The notes under the pieces: generated by a model
What the model was told of the DNA's origin: nothing
Databases searched by the model: none
The model's input: only the letters and a program-made list of their open reading frames with translations
Source of the DNA: Desulfovibrio sp. Dsv1
GTDB lineage: Bacteria > Desulfobacterota > Desulfovibrionia > Desulfovibrionales > Desulfovibrionaceae
Direction: 5' to 3'
NCBI GenBank assembly: GCA_000403945.1
Contig: APFI01000037.1
Coordinates: 1 to 11,015, forward strand
Length of the DNA: 11,015 nucleotides
Part shown: positions 8,456-11,015 of the stretch, one piece after another
How positions within the stretch are numbered: position 1 is the first letter of the stretch
Layout: each line of letters begins with the position of its first letter
Translations under genes and position numbers: made by a program

Positions 8456-9285
8456 TCACGGGGAGGCGAGAGCCTGCCCACTGCCCCTCACATGGGAGGG
8501 GGCAAAAACCGTCTGCGGCGCGGGCGGCCTACCGCACATGGAACGACGCGGCATGCGTTCGTTGTAATGCCCGCGCCAGTTTTCAATGACAATTTCCGCC
8601 TCCTTCATAGGCATAGAGATTTTCCGTTGAGCAGCTTATCCCGAAGTTTGCCGTTAAAACTTTCGCAATAACCGTTCTCCCAGGGATTGCCTGGTTCGAT
8701 GTACTGCGTTTGCACGCACAGGTTCGCCAACCACCTCTTCAGCGCCAGGGCGATAAACTCCGGGCCGTTATCCGACCGCAGGTTGTCCGGAACGCCATGC
8801 GTCAGAAACAAATCCGCAAGCACATGCATCGCATGTTCCGACCGGAGTTGCCGAGGCACATGCAACACCAGGCATTCCCGACCATATTCGTCAATGAGCG
8901 CCAGAATGCGGAGGGCTTTGCCGTCGGCCATCCGGCACTGCGCAAAATCGTAAACCCTGACGTGATGCTTCCACTCCGGGCGCAGCCGGATGCGGGATCC
9001 GTCGTTCAGCCACAGCCGTTTCCTTTTCGGCTGCTTTTGCGGAACCTTCAAATCCTCCTGCTTCCAGATGCGCTCCACGCGGCCGTAACTGATGACCCCA
9101 AAGGCCGGTTATGGCCAGCAGTCATAGCTCGGGGGCGTAATTAGGGTATGCGTTCACGGAAGACGTGTACCGATTGGTCGCCCGGTTCTGGCCGACAACC
9201 GCGCATACCCTGCGCTCACTGGCGTTCATCGCATCCCGAACCCGCTTCACGCATTCACGGCGGCGGGCGGGGCTCAAAAATTTCC
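8456..9285 (-). pseudogene. IS3-family (IS407/IS51-like) transposase OrfB, broken
   Basis: Three pieces in sequence make up one OrfB. The first, about 9285-9122, reads FLSPARRRECVKRVRDAMN and SERRVCAVVGQNRATNRYT and ends at a stop, with roughly 100 bp apparently deleted afterwards. The second, 9078-8605, is a long open frame (VERIWKQEDLKVPQKQPKRK, WLNDGSRIRLRPE). After a frameshift near 8615-8625 the third reads MPMKEAEIVIENWRGHYNER then GRPPAPQ, ending at a TGA at 8456. The integrase-type DDE triad is intact in the middle piece: Asp44 (VYDFAQ), Asp103 (LRSDNGPEF) and Glu139 (NGYCESFN), with exactly 35 residues between the second Asp and Glu. Despite this the gene is dead because of the shift, the stop and the deletion. 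Confidence 0.88.
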
Positions 9286-9490
9286 CCTTGCCTCCGCCAA
9301 GATCGTCTTCTCCAAGCTCAACTCCGCCACAACTCTTCTCAGTCGGGCGTTTTCCTTTTTCAGCCCTTTCAGGCGCCTCAGCCGCTCCGTGCCCATGCCG
9401 CCGTATTCCTTGCGCCAGCGGTAGCATGTCTGCCCGTTACCGCTATTTTGCGGCAGGCTTCAGCCATGCTCGAACCCTGACCAATCAGAG
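9274..9490 (-). pseudogene. IS3-family transposase OrfA, broken
   Basis: The clear part, 9432-9274, reads QTCYRWRKEYGGMGTERLRR, then KKENARLRRVVAELSLEKTI and LAEARGNF, ending at a TGA. This is the standard OrfA C-terminus of the IS407/IS51 group, with a leucine-zipper-like helix. Upstream, after a shift of one base, SSMAEACRKIAVT (the DNA-binding helix-turn-helix) continues to about 9490, where a stop and apparent deletion remove the N-terminus. Normal elements produce an OrfA-OrfB fusion by frameshifting; this copy cannot. Confidence 0.82.
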
Positions 9491-9563
9491 CCCAACCTCG
9501 TAACTTTCAGGATGGACCAGTTTCTTAGGGGCAGTCAAGTTCAGCATTCAATACCGAAACGCT

Positions 9564-10271
9564 CTATGGCTGATTCTTCCCGCACACATCCACAATGGCC
9601 CGCGCATCCATGTCCGGTGTGAGCGGCAGCAGCGCCAGCCGCCGGAAGTCCTCGGGCTGGTCCAAGTCTAGTTTGAGGTCCGGGCGGCAGAGCCAAGGCT
9701 CTTCCGGGTCAAAGGTGGCAATGCGGAAATCGGCGGCATTATCCCAGATGTAATTCAGGCAGTGTTCGCGTTGCGAGGCTTGCCTAGCCTTGGCTTCCAA
9801 CCCGTCCAGCAGGTCGCGGGACAGGACTTCAGCCCCCAGGCCGTCTGGCCAGAGGTTATTGCGCGGGATATGATTGTAGGCGTAATCGCAGCCCGTTGCT
9901 TCATAAAAATCCACCAGCCGGTCCACAGCCTCGCCCCAGATCAGAGGATTGTCCGCGCAGACACGCACCACCAGCTCCGCCTCCGCCTGCCGGGCCGCCA
10001 GACAGAAACGGGCCAGCACGTCCTCCTCCGGTCCGGCCATGCAGGGCACGCCCCGTCGGCGCAAATGCTCCAGAAGCGCCTGGTCCAGCACCGTGTCCGG
10101 CACGGCCACCATGACCTGAGCCAGACGGCGGGATTGCGCCAAGCGGAGCGTCACCCAGTCGATGACCGGCAGATCGCGCAGGCAGAGCAGGGATTTCAAG
10201 GGCAGACGGCTGGACCCCAGCCGTGCTTGAACAACAGCCACAACCTTGCGGTGGCGGGCATTGTGGGACAT
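9564..10271 (-). CDS. SpsF-like (COG1861-type) nucleotidyltransferase
   Basis: The complete 235-residue protein opens with KVVAVVQARLGSSRLPLKSL, the nucleotide-binding loop of the CMP-sugar/NDP-sugar nucleotidyltransferase superfamily of the SpsF type (the usual motif is Q-A-R-x-G-S-x-R-L-P-G-K). It continues with ELVVRVCADNPLI (residues 99-111, with the metal-binding D-N-P motif), WPDGLGAEVLS, QREHCLNYI and RPDLKLDLDQPEDFRRL, all family hallmarks. Members usually make activated sugars for spore coat, capsule or flagellin glycosylation; the substrate cannot be read from the sequence. The ATG at 10271 is preceded by GAAGGAAAA. It lies 28 nt after the stop of an unrecognised gene remnant and was probably co-transcribed with it. 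Its 3' end is 26 bp from an IS3-family end. The frame is intact, but its native promoter may be lost. Confidence 0.85.
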   Translation of the reverse strand: MSHNARHRKVVAVVQARLGSSRLPLKSLLCLRDLPVIDWVTLRLAQSRRLAQVMVAVPDTVLDQALLEHLRRRGVPCMAGPEEDVLARFCLAARQAEAELVVRVCADNPLIWGEAVDRLVDFYEATGCDYAYNHIPRNNLWPDGLGAEVLSRDLLDGLEAKARQASQREHCLNYIWDNAADFRIATFDPEEPWLCRPDLKLDLDQPEDFRRLALLPLTPDMDARAIVDVCGKNQP

Positions 10272-10299
10272 AGGATTTTCCTTCTACCCCGCGACGGGC

Positions 10300-10500
10300 T
10301 CAGGGGCGTTCCAAATCCAGAAGCACAGTGACGTAAAGCCGGAGGATCAGCAGCCACTCGTCGCGTTGATAATATTTGGTGTCACCGCTGTCCATGCGGA
10401 CACGGTAGACGAAAAGCAGACCGCCGTCCGCCTCGGCCCGCGCGACGGACAAACCCGGATGGCGAAAGCTGAAGCTCCCCTGTCCGAGAGGGGCTTGCCT
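10300..10500 (-). pseudogene. 3' remnant of an unrecognised gene upstream of the SpsF-like gene
   Basis: An open frame without a start runs to a TGA at 10300. It contains GSFSFRHPGLSVARAEADGG then LLFVYRVRMDSGDTKYYQRD and ends VTVLLDLERP. The composition looks like true protein, it reads toward the SpsF-like gene, and it stops 28 nt before that gene's start, so it was probably the preceding operon member. Its 5' part is missing: at about 10500 the sequence passes into an IS1595-family remnant. I do not recognise a family and assign no function. Confidence 0.5.
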
Positions 10501-10920
10501 AGCTGCGAGAAAAATGTTTGAGCATTGTTAACACCAAATGATAGATATCTTCTTGCCTGTGATTAAAACGAAATTCGCACTCCTTCAAGTGAAAATGGCA
10601 AGCATTCTTTTTGAGCCTCCGGAAACGGGCCAGCCGGGTGTTGGCGAAGCCCCAAAAGCTTTCTGTCCCATTGATTCTGTGCGTGCCTGTTGGCAAATCC
10701 GTTATGGGAATGTTCGACCCGAAAGTGTTTCCGGTATCCAGGGTCGGCAAGACCGCCATAACATGCCCTCATCCGGAACGCGCCTATTGCCATGGGCAAC
10801 ACGGTCATCCGGCCGGGCGATATTCTGGTAGGCGGCGTTGTGGATGACACTTTCCGGGTCCGCCCGATCGCGGATGATTCCCTGGAGTGCTGCTTTGGAG
10901 CAATCAGGAACGGTTTGCAT
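10499..10920 (-). pseudogene. IS1595-family (IS1016-like) transposase, C-terminal remnant
   Basis: Reading leftward from 10920, it gives TVPDCSKAALQGIIRDRADP then ESVIH, followed by about 75 bp of unrelated sequence. It resumes CYGGLADPGYRKHFRVEHSH and, after a frameshift near 10660-10670, GTHRINGTESFWGFANTRLA, HFHLKECEFRFNHRQEDIYH and LVLTMLKHF. These are typical of the IS1016-like branch, which differs from the ISXO2-like fragment at 659-1096. The N-terminal half is absent because the outer IS5-family element begins at 10920. The stop at 10499 appears to lie in flanking sequence, so the natural end of the IS is uncertain. Confidence 0.85.
10765..10839 (+). other. Foreign segment in the IS1595 remnant; possible RraA-family fragment
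   Basis: This stretch separates VIH from CYGGL, which are almost adjacent in normal IS1595 transposases. On the + strand, in frame from 10768, it reads RNAPIAMGNTVIRPGDILVG. That resembles the conserved C-terminal signature of RraA/demethylmenaquinone-methyltransferase-like proteins (P-x-x-x-G-x-x-V-x-P-G-D-x-x-V-G-D). Only about 22 codons are present, so the assignment is tentative and chance similarity is possible. Confidence 0.35.
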
Positions 10921-11015
10921 AGAAATCATTTCATAATTCCAGAAAAAGTCATGAAAATCGTGTAATCGAAGTTCATGAGCAAATACCAGGGATTAACAGA
11001 TGAACAATGGGCAAT
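10920..11015. repeat. Right arm of the outer inverted repeat (end of IS5-family element)
   Basis: This is the inverse copy of 50-145, with about 6 mismatches in 96 bases. It begins exactly where IS1595-type coding sequence stops, so 10920 marks an end of the IS5-family element inserted into the IS1595 gene. It contains the transposase start codon and roughly 55 bp of leader. Confidence 0.9.
10975..11015 (+). CDS. IS5-family transposase, N-terminus, runs off the right edge
   Basis: ATG at 10975 opens MSKYQGLTDEQWA, the IS5-family transposase N-terminus, differing from the left copy at one residue (Glu for Lys at position 10). Only 13 full codons are in the window. It reads away from the core. 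Confidence 0.72.
   Translation, partial: MSKYQGLTDEQWA

Larger units (their letters stand above)
8456..9538 (-). mobile_element. Decayed IS3-family element
   Basis: The outer boundary at about 9537 is marked by TGACTGCCCC (minus strand, 9537-9528), a typical IS3-family end, lying 26 bp from the stop codon of the SpsF-like gene. A 9-base inverse match, ACTGCCCCT at 8480-8488, may be the other end, but it lies inside the OrfB tail and could be chance. The element is about 1.1 kb, somewhat shorter than a full IS407-type copy, which fits the internal deletion. Confidence 0.7.

Overview
The window looks like chromosomal DNA of a Desulfovibrionaceae bacterium. From memory (no alignment was run), DnaK reads very close to Desulfovibrio DnaK; the host genes are GC-rich; and gatC-gatA, an LpoA-like lipoprotein and dnaK fit that group. 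The intact genes are housekeeping genes, but they are surrounded by decayed insertion sequences (IS).

Layout from left to right. (1) 1-145: 5' end of an IS5-family transposase gene reading out of the window to the left. (2) 146-660: the C-terminal remnant of a cytosine-C5 DNA methyltransferase overlapping a broken vsr mismatch-endonuclease gene, both on +. (3) 659-1096: a 5'-truncated, frameshifted IS1595-family (ISXO2-like) transposase, minus strand. (4) 1097-1753: a truncated, frameshifted IS5-family (IS427-like) element, minus strand. (5) 1959-7370: the intact core, all on minus: dnaK, then a terminator, then an LpoA-like lipoprotein, then gatC-gatA. (6) 7650-8342: a second copy of the IS427-like element, on + and therefore inverted relative to the first. 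(7) 8456-9538: a decayed IS3-family (IS407/IS51-like) element, minus strand. (8) 9564-10500: an intact SpsF-like nucleotidyltransferase gene preceded by the 3' end of an unrecognised gene. (9) 10499-10920: a second, different IS1595-family remnant (IS1016-like) carrying a foreign-looking segment of about 75 bp. (10) 10920-11015: a second copy of the outer IS5-family element, reading out to the right.

How the genes relate. GatC and GatA are two of the three subunits of the tRNA-dependent amidotransferase (gatB is not here). DnaK is the main Hsp70 chaperone. The LpoA-like lipoprotein probably acts at the outer membrane or in peptidoglycan synthesis. SpsF-like proteins activate sugars for surface polysaccharide or flagellin glycosylation. 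The methyltransferase-vsr pair is the wreck of a DNA-modification cassette. I see no new multi-gene system. The notable features are the nested, mirror-image arrangement of repeated IS copies around the housekeeping core, the disrupted dcm-vsr cassette, and a possible RraA-family coding fragment inside an IS1595 remnant.
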